From positions 1-6,012 of the forward strand of contig CAIYZX010000688.1 of assembly GCA_903930745.1 (NCBI GenBank): a stretch of 6,012 nt of DNA, read 5' to 3'. Below, in pieces: positions 1 to 5,929 of this stretch. The translations under genes and the position numbers were made by a program. Origin of the DNA: an uncultured Chloroflexota bacterium. Lineage in GTDB: Bacteria; Chloroflexota; Limnocylindria; Limnocylindrales; CSP1-4. How positions within the stretch are numbered: the stretch's first letter is position 1; every line of letters begins with the position of its first letter. Under the pieces are notes generated by a model. That model saw only the letters and a list, made by a program, of their open reading frames with translations. It made no database searches and was not told where the DNA came from.

Positions 1-79
1 CCACCCTCGACAACTCCTCTGGCCCTCGCTTCGACTGTCCTGCAAGACCAGCCGAGCGTAGGGAGCGATGAGGTCGGGG

Positions 80-135
80 GTGGGGCCATTTCTGGTGATC
101 AAACTGGCCGAAAGTGGGGCCAGTTCAGGTGATCA
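80..135. repeat. IS21-like terminal direct repeats (IS end remnant)
   Basis: Two 22-bp copies, at 80-101 and 114-135, match at 20 of 22 positions. Both begin GTGGGGCCA and end GGTGATCA, and their starts are 34 bp apart. Between and within them AACTGGCC (102-109) and GGCCAGTT (118-125) form a perfect 8-bp inverted repeat with an 8-nt spacer. Multiple short direct repeats at each end are a known trait of IS21-family insertion sequences, and the CTGGCC/TGATCA vocabulary resembles ends I recall from that family. No istA or istB gene is visible. To the left, one frame stays open to a stop at 69-71, which could be a transposase tail, but it is too short to identify. The IS assignment is inference; the repeats themselves are directly seen. 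Confidence 0.5.
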
Positions 136-180
136 TGCCCAGTGGGCTGGGTGATGGCATCCGGTTTCGATCCACGATGC

Positions 181-645
181 CAGACGAGCACCGACGACAT
201 CCGCACCAGCTACGCCGCCACGGCGGCCGAACTGGACCAGCTCGCCTCGGACGACCCAAACCCAACAAGGTTCCTTCAGCGACGGCCAGCCTTTCCTGCC
301 GGCTGACAACGGCATGTGTGCCCCCACCGCCCCGGCGGAGCTGTTGGCGGCTGCCTTCCAGGGCGTCGTGGCTGGTTACGAGATGGAGGAGAACCCGGAC
401 GCGCTCATCGGGCCGACCCTTTCTCGGCCACGATTCCGCCCTGGCCGGTGGCCGGTGGATCCTCAACTGGCACCTCGCGCACTGCGCGGACCATCTCGGT
501 GGCCCTGGCTGCATTGACCTCACGGACCCGGTGCACGCCACCCTCGCAACACTGCTCCGCGGGACCCCTCCCCGTGGTCGATTCGGACTCCCGGGGCACG
601 TTCGGCAGCTGGCGCGGTTTCGTCCTGCCAGCCATTCGCGACTGA
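181..645 (+). pseudogene. Frameshifted hypothetical gene remnant
   Basis: No single frame is open with a convincing start, yet the typical high-GC coding pattern (G or C at nearly every third base) passes between frames. Frame 1 covers about 181-270 (reads TSTDDIRTSYAATAAELDQ). Frame 2 covers about 272-417 (reads AELLAAAFQGVVAGYEMEE). Frame 3 covers about 425-570 (reads AGGRWILNWHLAHCADHLGG). Frame 1 returns at about 571-645 (reads GSWRGFVLPAIRD) and ends at a TGA. The pieces join into a believable soluble protein of about 155 residues, with shifts near 270-285, 417-425 and 565-575. The last two fall at runs of C or T, so sequencing indels are as likely as real decay. I do not recognise the family. 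It lies just right of the IS-like repeats, so disruption by transposition is also possible. A minus-strand frame (125-661) is open but lacks this codon bias. Confidence 0.45.
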
Positions 646-681
646 TGGCTGCCGACGACACCCCGCCCTCTATCGGCGAGA

Positions 682-699
682 CCGGGCCTCCGGGCCTGG
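682..699 (-). terminator. GC-rich hairpin after nuclease gene
   Basis: Two 7-nt arms (682-688 and 693-699) flank a 4-nt loop. On the plus strand all seven positions pair if one G-U is allowed; on the minus transcript the same position is a C-A mismatch. It sits 3 bp past the stop codon of the minus-strand nuclease gene, where a terminator is expected. No U-run follows, so it is at best a weak or Rho-assisted terminator. Confidence 0.3.
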
Positions 700-702
700 A
701 GC

Positions 703-1899
703 CTAGTCCTCGTCCTCGACCGCGTCTCGTGCCTGCGCGTCATCAGCGCCCGCCACTGCCCGGCGCTGGAACTCGAATAGCCCGGCACGCTCCAGATCGT
801 CGCAGCGACCCATAATCCATTCGACGGCCGCCTCGGCCGTCGGGAATGCCGAGGGATGGGCGCGGACTGCCAGCAGCGTGCGCCCTTCGTAGGCGAGGAC
901 CCAGCCGGCCGAGGCCAGCCCGGCGTCTTGGGCAAGCTTGTGGGCGCCTGCACGCAAGGCGCCGTACTTCGGGTCGGCCCTCATCATCACCACGAACTTC
1001 GTCTCGCCGTCATCCTCCGAGTCGAGCCCGCAGAAGAACTTGATCCTGGTGCCGCCGGTCAGGGAGATGCCGATCCGGCCCCGCTTGGTAAAACTGTCGC
1101 TGACCTCCCTCGGGAGGCTCTGGCGCGGCCACCAGCCACCGGGAATCCCCGGGTGGCGGCGCAGCCCCTCGGCATTGATGAGCTCGCACAGCTGGCGAGT
1201 CTTCCTGAAGAGGCGGAAGGCGTCTGGGAGCGAGACCGCCTCGCGCGAGGTGATCGGAAACGCCAGATCATCGACCACGTGCTTCTCCTTGAGGAATGCC
1301 GCCAGCTCCTGCCATAGGACGCCCGCGTCGACCGACTGGCCGATGTGCATTGCCAAGCTCCGCCACGACAGGAAGCCAGGCATCGGGAGGGAGCGAGCCT
1401 CGAGTTCCGCCGCAAGGCAGCCATCGGCGCGGAGGTCGGCCGGGGCGAGGAGGACGAGATCCCGCGGGACTCCGTCGAGGCTCTTAGCCCATCCCTGCGC
1501 CATGGCGTAGCGCGTGAGCTGGTTCAGACTTGTCGTGGGCAGCCGGAGACCCGCTGGATCATCAGGCTCCACCGGTCTTGATGCCCCGCTGAGTGGCGCG
1601 CCGACCTTCACCTCGATCCAGAGCTCGCGCCCGGGGAACGGTGCCGACCAGGACAGCACGAGGTCCGGCCGAATGGAATCCCCGGGCGGGGCCATCGGGT
1701 ACTGCGTGATGACCGCTACGGCACGCCCATCTACCGAGTCGGGGTTGAACGCACCTGCGGCTGCGAGCGCGGCGAGCAACAGGGCGGGCTCGCGACGGAT
1801 CGCACCGGCGACCGCCTCCGTGGTGAAGTCCTCGAGCGGCTCTCGCGCGGCGTCGGGGTCCACGGCCTGCTTGAAGAGCCCACTGAGGATTGATGGCAT
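703..1899 (-). CDS. PD-(D/E)XK nuclease-like protein, candidate defence gene
   Basis: This 398-aa protein is likely a nuclease that cuts DNA using a metal-binding D...ExK core. D79 lies in SIRPDLVLSW, and E96 and K98 lie in RELWIEVKVG, on two predicted strands about 17 residues apart, as in PD-(D/E)XK folds. An N-terminal PLEDFTTEAVAGAIRRE helix (residues 21-37) matches the EDF-x-TE opening I associate with several uncharacterised proteins of this superfamily. SLNQLTRYA (124-132) and the strand DLVLLAP (147-153) fit the later core elements. The C-terminal half (about 200-385) is a separate mixed alpha/beta region I cannot name; the last residues are acidic. No signal peptide or membrane segment is seen. 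The ATG is preceded by a G-rich stretch (GGGGGG then six bases) that can act as a ribosome binding site. No methyltransferase or helicase partner lies beside it in the window, so a classical restriction-modification pair is not shown. Its position beside an integrase cluster suggests island cargo. Fold assignment is fairly secure; biological role is inference. Confidence 0.72.
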   Translation of the reverse strand: MPSILSGLFKQAVDPDAAREPLEDFTTEAVAGAIRREPALLLAALAAAGAFNPDSVDGRAVAVITQYPMAPPGDSIRPDLVLSWSAPFPGRELWIEVKVGAPLSGASRPVEPDDPAGLRLPTTSLNQLTRYAMAQGWAKSLDGVPRDLVLLAPADLRADGCLAAELEARSLPMPGFLSWRSLAMHIGQSVDAGVLWQELAAFLKEKHVVDDLAFPITSREAVSLPDAFRLFRKTRQLCELINAEGLRRHPGIPGGWWPRQSLPREVSDSFTKRGRIGISLTGGTRIKFFCGLDSEDDGETKFVVMMRADPKYGALRAGAHKLAQDAGLASAGWVLAYEGRTLLAVRAHPSAFPTAEAAVEWIMGRCDDLERAGLFEFQRRAVAGADDAQARDAVEDED

Positions 1900-2016
1900 C
1901 CCGTGCCCCCCAAGCGCGTGCCGTTTTGGGCAGCCAACATCGGCGTCAGTGCACGCGCAGTCTTCCTGATGAGTATGGCGCGCTCGGCGCTCGCGGGAGG
2001 TCCGACGAGGACGTCC

Positions 2017-2685
2017 CTACCGCCGCCGCGGCTCTACCTCCTCGAGGCTGAACCGGGGCTGCAGGGGAGCCGACAGGCGCACCCGGCTCGGCTTCATCAC
2101 CGGCTCGAGCTCCCCGAGGATCCGGCGGCCCTCCGGGGAATGGCGCAGTTCGAGGAAGTCCTTGGCGGCGACCGCGATCGCGCGGCTGCCGGAGCCCACC
2201 TCGACTACCCACCGCCGGAACTGCGGTAGGTCTGCAGGGGTCAGGTTGAGCACCGGGACGCCAACCTCGGCCGCCCACGTGAAGAGGCGTCCGAGCGCCG
2301 AGCGGCGGACGGCCTGCACCGCCGGCTGGGGAGCCTGCTCGGCCACGGCCCGGACCAGTTCTCCGAGCGGGGTGCCCTCGGCCTCACGGAGGATCGCGCT
2401 CCGGTCGCCCAAGCCGATCGCGCGCGAGGCATGCTCGGGGTCCGCGACCGCGAGCACCTTGCGGATCTCGGATCGAGCCTGCACGCGAGCGCGCCCGGCC
2501 GGGACCGTGTCGAGATAGGCGGACACGACGTCGCGGCCGGCGTGCTCCGGCGCCGAGGCCTGCTGCCGGCACCAATCCGCGTAGAGGCGCGCAGCTCGCC
2601 GTCGGCGACGAGCCGCGCCCGGATGGAGTCCAGTGCAGGCGGTCTCGACCGCTGCGTCCCAGGTCGTAGCGAGAAGTTGGTTCAT
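2017..2685 (-). CDS. Small recombinase-like protein without catalytic domain
   Basis: This 222-aa protein resembles the DNA-binding (SAM-like, core-binding) part of tyrosine recombinases but has no catalytic part. Residues about 22-90 carry a basic stretch followed by AARLYADWCRQQ, DVVSAYLDTVPAGRARVQ and SEIRKVLAVADP, the order seen in integrase N-terminal domains. A second helical unit at about 113-180 (SALGRLFTWAAEVGVP, LTPADLPQFRRWV, AAKDFLELRHSPEGRRIL) looks like another core-binding-type module. No R...K...HxxR...Y set follows, and the frame ends in PRRR. It is either an accessory protein acting with the two neighbouring recombinases or a truncated integrase. The clean frame and consistent codon bias favour a working gene. 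It diverges from the plus-strand recombinase across 168 bp. The ATG has only a weak GGCGGG upstream; a TTG three codons earlier is an alternative start. Domain resemblance was judged by eye. Confidence 0.6.
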   Translation of the reverse strand: MNQLLATTWDAAVETACTGLHPGAARRRRRAARLYADWCRQQASAPEHAGRDVVSAYLDTVPAGRARVQARSEIRKVLAVADPEHASRAIGLGDRSAILREAEGTPLGELVRAVAEQAPQPAVQAVRRSALGRLFTWAAEVGVPVLNLTPADLPQFRRWVVEVGSGSRAIAVAAKDFLELRHSPEGRRILGELEPVMKPSRVRLSAPLQPRFSLEEVEPRRR

Positions 2686-2802
2686 GCCCGCCAAGTCCAG
2701 CGGCGCCGGCCAGCCGTCAACCCGGGTAGGGGAGGGACTTGGGTACGGGGGTGCGCTGGGTACCGGGAGGGCATTCCCAAACCCGAGGCTTCCCCCGATC
2801 TC

Positions 2803-2838
2803 GGCTCCCGGCCGCCGGTTGTCAGGCGGCCCCGAGCC
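2803..2838. repeat. Inverted repeat, possible recombinase core site or operator
   Basis: Two 14-bp arms, at 2803-2816 and 2825-2838, are inverted copies matching at 12 of 14 positions around an 8-nt centre, GGTTGTCA. The inner 7 bp (GGCCGCC with GGCGGCC) and the outer 5 bp (GGCTC with GAGCC) pair perfectly; a CC/CC pair between them does not. It lies in the gap between the divergent recombinase-related genes, 2 bp before the GGGAG Shine-Dalgarno candidate of the plus-strand gene. Arms of about 11-14 bp around 6-8 bp are the usual layout of tyrosine-recombinase crossover sites, so a site for the adjacent enzymes is attractive. A regulatory hairpin or a shared operator is equally possible. Confidence 0.55.
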
Positions 2839-2853
2839 ACGGGAGACGCCGCC

Positions 2854-3861
2854 TTGCGAGAGACCGACGCCGGGGTCGCCCGCGCCTCTGCCCGCCCCCT
2901 CGTCGAGTGCTGGCCGCTCGTCAGCGACCGCATGCGCATCCGGGGACTTTCTTCGCGCACGCAGGCGGAGTACCTGACGCAGGCGAGCCGCTTCGCCAGC
3001 TGGTTCCTCGAGACCTCGGGGCGCCACGCCCGGGTCGCGGACCTCACGACCACGAGCGGCAACGCATTCATCGTGTGGGCCGAGGACGCCGCCCGCGCGG
3101 ACGGGCGGCGCTGGCGGGCGGCCACGCGGGCCGCGTACGCGCGCAACCTGCGGTCCTTCGCCCATCACCTCGCGCGGGTGCTCGACCTCCCCGCGAACCC
3201 GCTCGGGGGCCTCGCGGTCGCCCGGACGCAGCAGCGGGAGCCTGACGCCCTCGACGACGAGGTCCAGGCCGATCTCCTCGGCAGCCTCGACGGGACTGAC
3301 CCCTACGAGGTGATCACGCGTGCGCTCGTCGCGCTCTCGCTCGAGGCCGGGCCGCGGAGCAGCGAGCTCGCTGCCATGGACGTCGAGGACTTCGCGATGG
3401 CCCGGCACCGTGGTCGGGATCTCGGCATGGTGGTCCATGTCCGCCATCCCGCGAAGGGCGGCAGTCCGCGGACCCTGCCGCTCGGGGCGGTTGCCGAGGA
3501 CTTCATCAGGGCCGCGGTCGGCAACCGCATTACTGGCCCCCTGTTCCCCGGACGGGACGGCGGGCGGATGGAGGTCAAGGCCCTGAGCAAGCGCGTCACC
3601 CGGGCGGGCCGGCGGCTCGGGATCACCATCGCGCCGCACCGCCTCCGCAGGACGGCGGCCAGTACGTACATCACCTACGGCGCCCAGTCCGGACAGGCGA
3701 ACGCCGTGTTCGGCTGGAAGCCCGATCCCCTCGACGTCAAGGCCGGCAGCTACACCACGCCGACGCTGCCCCAGCTCCTCTACGCCCACCAGGAGCGGCT
3801 CTCGCCGCTGGACCGGCTCGAGCTCGAGCTCGCCGACCGGGGCCTGCCGCCCCTCCGGTGA
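2854..3861 (+). CDS. Tyrosine recombinase (phage integrase family)
   Basis: This site-specific recombinase would break and rejoin DNA through a covalent 3'-phosphotyrosine. From the TTG at 2854 it has 335 residues. Residues about 10-110 form the SAM-like core-binding domain (GLSSRTQAEYLTQASRFASW). The catalytic domain keeps R168 (GPRSSEL), K201 (AKGGSPRTLPL), H262 and R265 (HRLRR), W288 in place of the second histidine (FGWKPD), and the nucleophile Y300 (GSYTTP). The order and spacing suit the family, and the length is near the usual 300-350. The TTG start was chosen because GGGAG lies 8 bp before it and because the ATG at 2932 would cut off the first helix of the core-binding domain. The frame stays open upstream to 2431, but that part is antisense to the neighbouring gene. 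Its 3' end overlaps the convergent recombinase by 82 bp. Probable role: integration, excision or inversion of the island. The start is less certain than the identity. Confidence 0.85.
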   Translation: MRETDAGVARASARPLVECWPLVSDRMRIRGLSSRTQAEYLTQASRFASWFLETSGRHARVADLTTTSGNAFIVWAEDAARADGRRWRAATRAAYARNLRSFAHHLARVLDLPANPLGGLAVARTQQREPDALDDEVQADLLGSLDGTDPYEVITRALVALSLEAGPRSSELAAMDVEDFAMARHRGRDLGMVVHVRHPAKGGSPRTLPLGAVAEDFIRAAVGNRITGPLFPGRDGGRMEVKALSKRVTRAGRRLGITIAPHRLRRTAASTYITYGAQSGQANAVFGWKPDPLDVKAGSYTTPTLPQLLYAHQERLSPLDRLELELADRGLPPLR

Positions 3862-4781
3862 CGCCCGACTGTGCCCTCGCGGCGCCACCGGTCGAGTGGC
3901 GAGGCGCCGCCGTGGGCCTCGAGCAGGTCGATCTCGGTCAGGTCGGCGTAGACGCGGACCATGTCGAGGCTCCTGTGTCCGAGCGCCTTCTGGAGGGCGA
4001 GCTCGCCGCCCCCGTTGCGGAGGAACTCGAGGGCGAAGGTGTGCCGGAGGGTGTGGGGGGAGCGGCGCACTCCCCGGATCCCGGCGCGCTTCCCCGCGGT
4101 CCGCATGAGCTCGCCGAAGCGGTGCGCCGTCAGCGGAGCGCCGTTGGGCTGGAGCAGGAGCGGCTCGTCGGCGCGCCCGACCGGCACCGGGCGCTCGTGG
4201 TTGACGTAGCGCGTCAGCTCGACCGCGGCCTGTGCGCCGTACGGGACGAGCCGCTCCCGGCGGCCCTTCGCGAGCCGGACGCGCAGGAAACCATCGCGGA
4301 CGTCGCCGACCTGCAGCCCGCACAGCTCCGACGCCCGCAGGCCCGTGTCGGCGCAGAGCGCGACGGCGACGGTGAGGACCGGCGGCCCGACTTCCATGAT
4401 CGCCGCCACCTGCGCGCCCGAGAGCGGCAGGATGAGCGGCGACGGCGCCCTGGGCAGCCGGACGGGCGCCAGTGGGTCGTCGGCGAGCATTCCCTCGCGC
4501 ACGGCCCATGCCGCGAGGACCTTGAGGCCGCGCATGGCAGAGCGGACGCTGGTCGGGGTGCGCGTGCCGGCGAGCCCGGCGGCCCACCGGCGGGCCGCGT
4601 CCGCGGTCACGTCGGCGAGCACCTGCGACGCAGGGTCGGTGCCCAGCGAGGCGCGGAACGCGCGGACGGACCACTCGTAGTGCTCGATCGTCCGGGCCGA
4701 CAGCTGGCGGCTCCGGCAGTCGGCGATGAAGAGCTCGACGACCGTGTCAAGGGAGCGCTTCTTGGGGTGCTCACGCAGCAT
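3780..4781 (-). CDS. Tyrosine recombinase (XerC/D-like integrase)
   Basis: This 333-aa integrase-family recombinase has a complete active site: R149 (TGLRASELCGL), K172 (AKGRRERLVPY), H243 and R246 (HTLRHTFA), H269 (LGHRS) and nucleophile Y278 (VRVYADLTEID). Residues about 11-100 form the core-binding domain (LFIADCRSRQLSARTIEHYE). The family-like end SPLDRWRR falls near residue 301; the last 30 or so residues, rich in Arg and Ser, run antisense through the 3' end of the convergent recombinase and look like read-through rather than a conserved domain. The ATG at 4781 was chosen because GGGGG lies 8 bp before it; the frame extends to a TTG at 4850, which lacks a ribosome binding site and falls in a repeat. 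It is the first gene after the 3' end of tRNA-Gln, about 200 bp away, the usual position of an integrase in a tRNA-inserted island. The repeats in that gap may be its arm-type binding sites. Confidence 0.88.
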   Translation of the reverse strand: MLREHPKKRSLDTVVELFIADCRSRQLSARTIEHYEWSVRAFRASLGTDPASQVLADVTADAARRWAAGLAGTRTPTSVRSAMRGLKVLAAWAVREGMLADDPLAPVRLPRAPSPLILPLSGAQVAAIMEVGPPVLTVAVALCADTGLRASELCGLQVGDVRDGFLRVRLAKGRRERLVPYGAQAAVELTRYVNHERPVPVGRADEPLLLQPNGAPLTAHRFGELMRTAGKRAGIRGVRRSPHTLRHTFALEFLRNGGGELALQKALGHRSLDMVRVYADLTEIDLLEAHGGASPLDRWRREGTVGRHRRGGRPRSASSSSSRSSGESRSWWA

Positions 4782-4815
4782 CGCGCCGACCCCCGAACCA
4801 GGCCCGAATCGGGCG

Positions 4816-4861
4816 ATCAGGGGAGCACTCCAAGCACGGAGTTGCTGCAATCAGGGGAGCA
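4816..4861. repeat. Paired 12-bp direct repeats flanking a hairpin
   Basis: The exact 12-mer ATCAGGGGAGCA occurs at 4816-4827 and 4850-4861, 34 bp apart. Between them ACTCC (4827-4831) and GGAGT (4838-4842) form a small stem-loop. The pair lies directly upstream of the minus-strand integrase, on the side facing the tRNA. Repeated short motifs here are typical of integrase arm-type or excisionase binding sites, or of an operator for int; which one applies cannot be told from sequence. Confidence 0.6.
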
Positions 4862-4876
4862 AACACGTCGATTCCG

Positions 4877-4933
4877 TCCTCTGTCCCCGAGTAAGGGGAG
4901 ATGGGCTGCTCCTCTGACCCCGAGAAAGGGGAG
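4877..4933. repeat. Paired 24-bp direct repeats with CCCC-N6-GGGG dyads
   Basis: Two 24-bp copies, at 4877-4900 and 4910-4933, match at 22 of 24 positions and start 33 bp apart. Each begins TCCTCTG and ends AGGGGAG, and each contains CCCC, six bases, then GGGG. Their shared AGGGGAG end also occurs in the 12-bp repeats to the left (at 4819 and 4853), so four copies of this heptamer sit at roughly 33-41 bp spacing. A weaker G5AG copy lies at 4974-4980, just before the tRNA 3' end. A spacing near whole helical turns suggests a multi-site protein-DNA complex such as an integrase attachment region. Confidence 0.6.
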
Positions 4934-4981
4934 GTGCTGGGAGCGGGAATCGTGCGTGGATACGGTCAGGAGAGGGGGAGT

Positions 4982-5056
4982 TGGCTGGCGCGCTAGGATT
5001 CGAACCTAGAACCCCCTGATCCAGAGTCAGGTGCTCTACCGTTGAGCCACGCGCCA
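4982..5056 (-). tRNA. tRNA-Gln(CUG)
   Basis: All arms of the cloverleaf can be folded. The acceptor TGGCGCG pairs with CGCGCCA, the D stem GCTC with GAGC around a loop holding GG, the anticodon stem CCTGA with TCAGG, and the T stem CTAGG with CCTAG around TTCGAAT. The anticodon loop is CTCTGGA, giving anticodon CTG (5022-5024), which reads the glutamine codon CAG. The discriminator is G, and the terminal CCA is encoded (4982-4984). There is no intron and the variable loop is short. The 3' end points toward the integrase, so this gene is a likely integration target; it is intact, as is usual when an element restores the 3' end it invades. Confidence 0.95.
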
Positions 5057-5068
5057 GCGGTGCCCCGC

Positions 5069-5097
5069 ATCTTAGCGCATGCAGGGCGCGGGGGTCA
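5069..5097 (-). promoter_or_regulatory. Probable promoter of tRNA-Gln
   Basis: On the minus strand TAAGAT (5069-5074) fits a -10 element and lies 12 bp before the mature tRNA 5' end. TGACCC (5092-5097), 17 bp farther upstream, is a partial match to the -35 consensus; shifting one base gives ATGACC with 18-bp spacing and 4 of 6 matches to TTGACA. The position is right for a tRNA promoter, but the -35 assignment is weak. Confidence 0.45.
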
Positions 5098-5104
5098 TCC
5101 CCCG
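5089..5104 (-). terminator. Perfect hairpin downstream of lipoprotein gene
   Basis: CGGGGG (5089-5094) and CCCCCG (5099-5104) pair perfectly around a 4-nt loop, 19 bp beyond the stop of the minus-strand lipoprotein gene. No U-run follows, so it is an imperfect intrinsic terminator candidate. The stem-loop overlaps the proposed -35 region of the tRNA promoter, so it could separate the two units or affect tRNA expression. Confidence 0.4.
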
Positions 5105-5123
5105 GTCCGGGTGGGGACGGGCG

Positions 5124-5822
5124 TCAGGGCGCAGGAGCGCTCATGAACGCCTGGTTGGCCACCTCCACGTACATGCCAACCCCACCGTCGTCATCCTCGG
5201 TGTAGGTCCCGAAGAGCATGCCGTTGATCTCGGTCTGGGCGGACTCGGCGCCGAGGTTGTCCAGCAGCCACGGGACCGCCTGGTTCGTGCCGATCTCCTC
5301 GCCCAGCATCGCGGCGGTGAAGCCGCCGAGGAACTCCGCGGTGGCCTGCAGGTCCGGCATCTCGGATCCGGCCTCGTTCAACAGCGCGGCGAACGCGTCG
5401 CCCGTGACCCCGTCCGCGCTCACCACCAGGGCGATGAGCTCCGTGGAGCCGCCGCCCGCGTCACGGAAGCAGCGGACCGTGGTGTAGTCCTTCGCCTGGG
5501 TGGACGGGGTGGGGTCCTCGCACTCGAAGCCAACGGAGATGTAGTAGTCCAGCACGTCGCCGGGCTTGAACGCGAAGCCGCCGTTGTCGCCCGGGTCCGG
5601 GGTGCCGGCCTCGATGGACGGGGCCTCGATGGACGGCTCGGGGGTGACGGGCGCCTCGGTTGGTGCCTCGGTGGGCGCAGGCGTGGCCGGCGCCTCGGTG
5701 GGGGCCGGGGTCGCGGGCGCCGCGGTGGGCGCGGGCGTGGCCGCGGAACCGCCGCAGGCGGCGAGGACCAGGGTGGCGGCGAGCAGCAGCGCGCCGGGCG
5801 CCGTGGGGCGGGTGATGGTCAT
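5124..5822 (-). CDS. Secreted lipoprotein with Thr/Pro/Ala-rich linker
   Basis: This 232-aa protein is probably exported and lipid-anchored. Residues 1-22 form a signal peptide with one Arg, a hydrophobic core (ALLLAATLVL) and the lipobox LAAC, with the modified cysteine at C23. Residues 26-78 are a flexible spacer made of repeated TPAP/TEAP units followed by PSIEAPSIEA; linkers of this kind hold a domain away from the membrane. Residues about 82-232 form an acidic globular domain (FKPGDVLDYY, NEAGSEMPDL, TEINGMLFGTY) with two cysteines, C101 and C118, that could form a disulfide. I do not recognise this domain, and no catalytic motif stands out. The ATG at 5822 was chosen because it directly precedes the signal peptide and GAGGGAG lies 11 bp before it; a GTG 13 codons upstream would add a hydrophilic tail before the signal. 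It lies on the far side of the tRNA from the integrases, so it is probably chromosomal backbone. Confidence 0.82.
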   Translation of the reverse strand: MTITRPTAPGALLLAATLVLAACGGSAATPAPTAAPATPAPTEAPATPAPTEAPTEAPVTPEPSIEAPSIEAGTPDPGDNGGFAFKPGDVLDYYISVGFECEDPTPSTQAKDYTTVRCFRDAGGGSTELIALVVSADGVTGDAFAALLNEAGSEMPDLQATAEFLGGFTAAMLGEEIGTNQAVPWLLDNLGAESAQTEINGMLFGTYTEDDDGGVGMYVEVANQAFMSAPAP

Positions 5823-5929
5823 GACGGGTAGGACTCCCTCGGTGTCGGCGACCGCCCCCACGGCCGGTTGAGCTGCGCCCTCCCAACGGGGCGCGGAACA
5901 GGGTACCTGTGGTCAGGCGGGTCCGGGCG

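Noticed and set aside
125..661. A 178-codon minus-strand open frame
   Set aside because: It is Arg-rich with no recognisable domain; plus-strand segments in the same region show the expected codon bias instead.
2431..2853. N-terminal extension of the plus-strand recombinase
   Set aside because: This part is antisense to the 222-aa gene, lacks domain-like sequence, and crosses the inverted repeat and Shine-Dalgarno candidate.
2017..4674. An 885-codon minus-strand open frame spanning the cluster
   Set aside because: Only its last 222 codons (from 2685) look like a protein. The rest is antisense to the plus-strand recombinase or out of frame with the minus-strand one, and is rich in Arg, Pro and Gly, as expected of a high-GC shadow frame.
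4816..4933. Possible CRISPR array
   Set aside because: There are only two copies of each repeat, with short unequal gaps and no cas genes; the position between int and tRNA fits an attachment or regulatory region better.
3858..5009. A 383-codon plus-strand open frame
   Set aside because: It is antisense to a recombinase with a complete catalytic set and runs into the tRNA gene; its composition is typical of a GC-rich shadow.
5589..5747. Tandem-repeat-like DNA as a separate repeat element
   Set aside because: The periodicity comes from codons of the repeated TPAP/TEAP linker inside the lipoprotein gene, so it is described with that gene.
5079..5831. A 250-codon plus-strand open frame rich in Gly and Arg
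   Set aside because: It is antisense to the lipoprotein gene, which has a clear lipobox and ribosome binding site; the Gly/Arg runs mirror the Thr/Pro/Ala linker.
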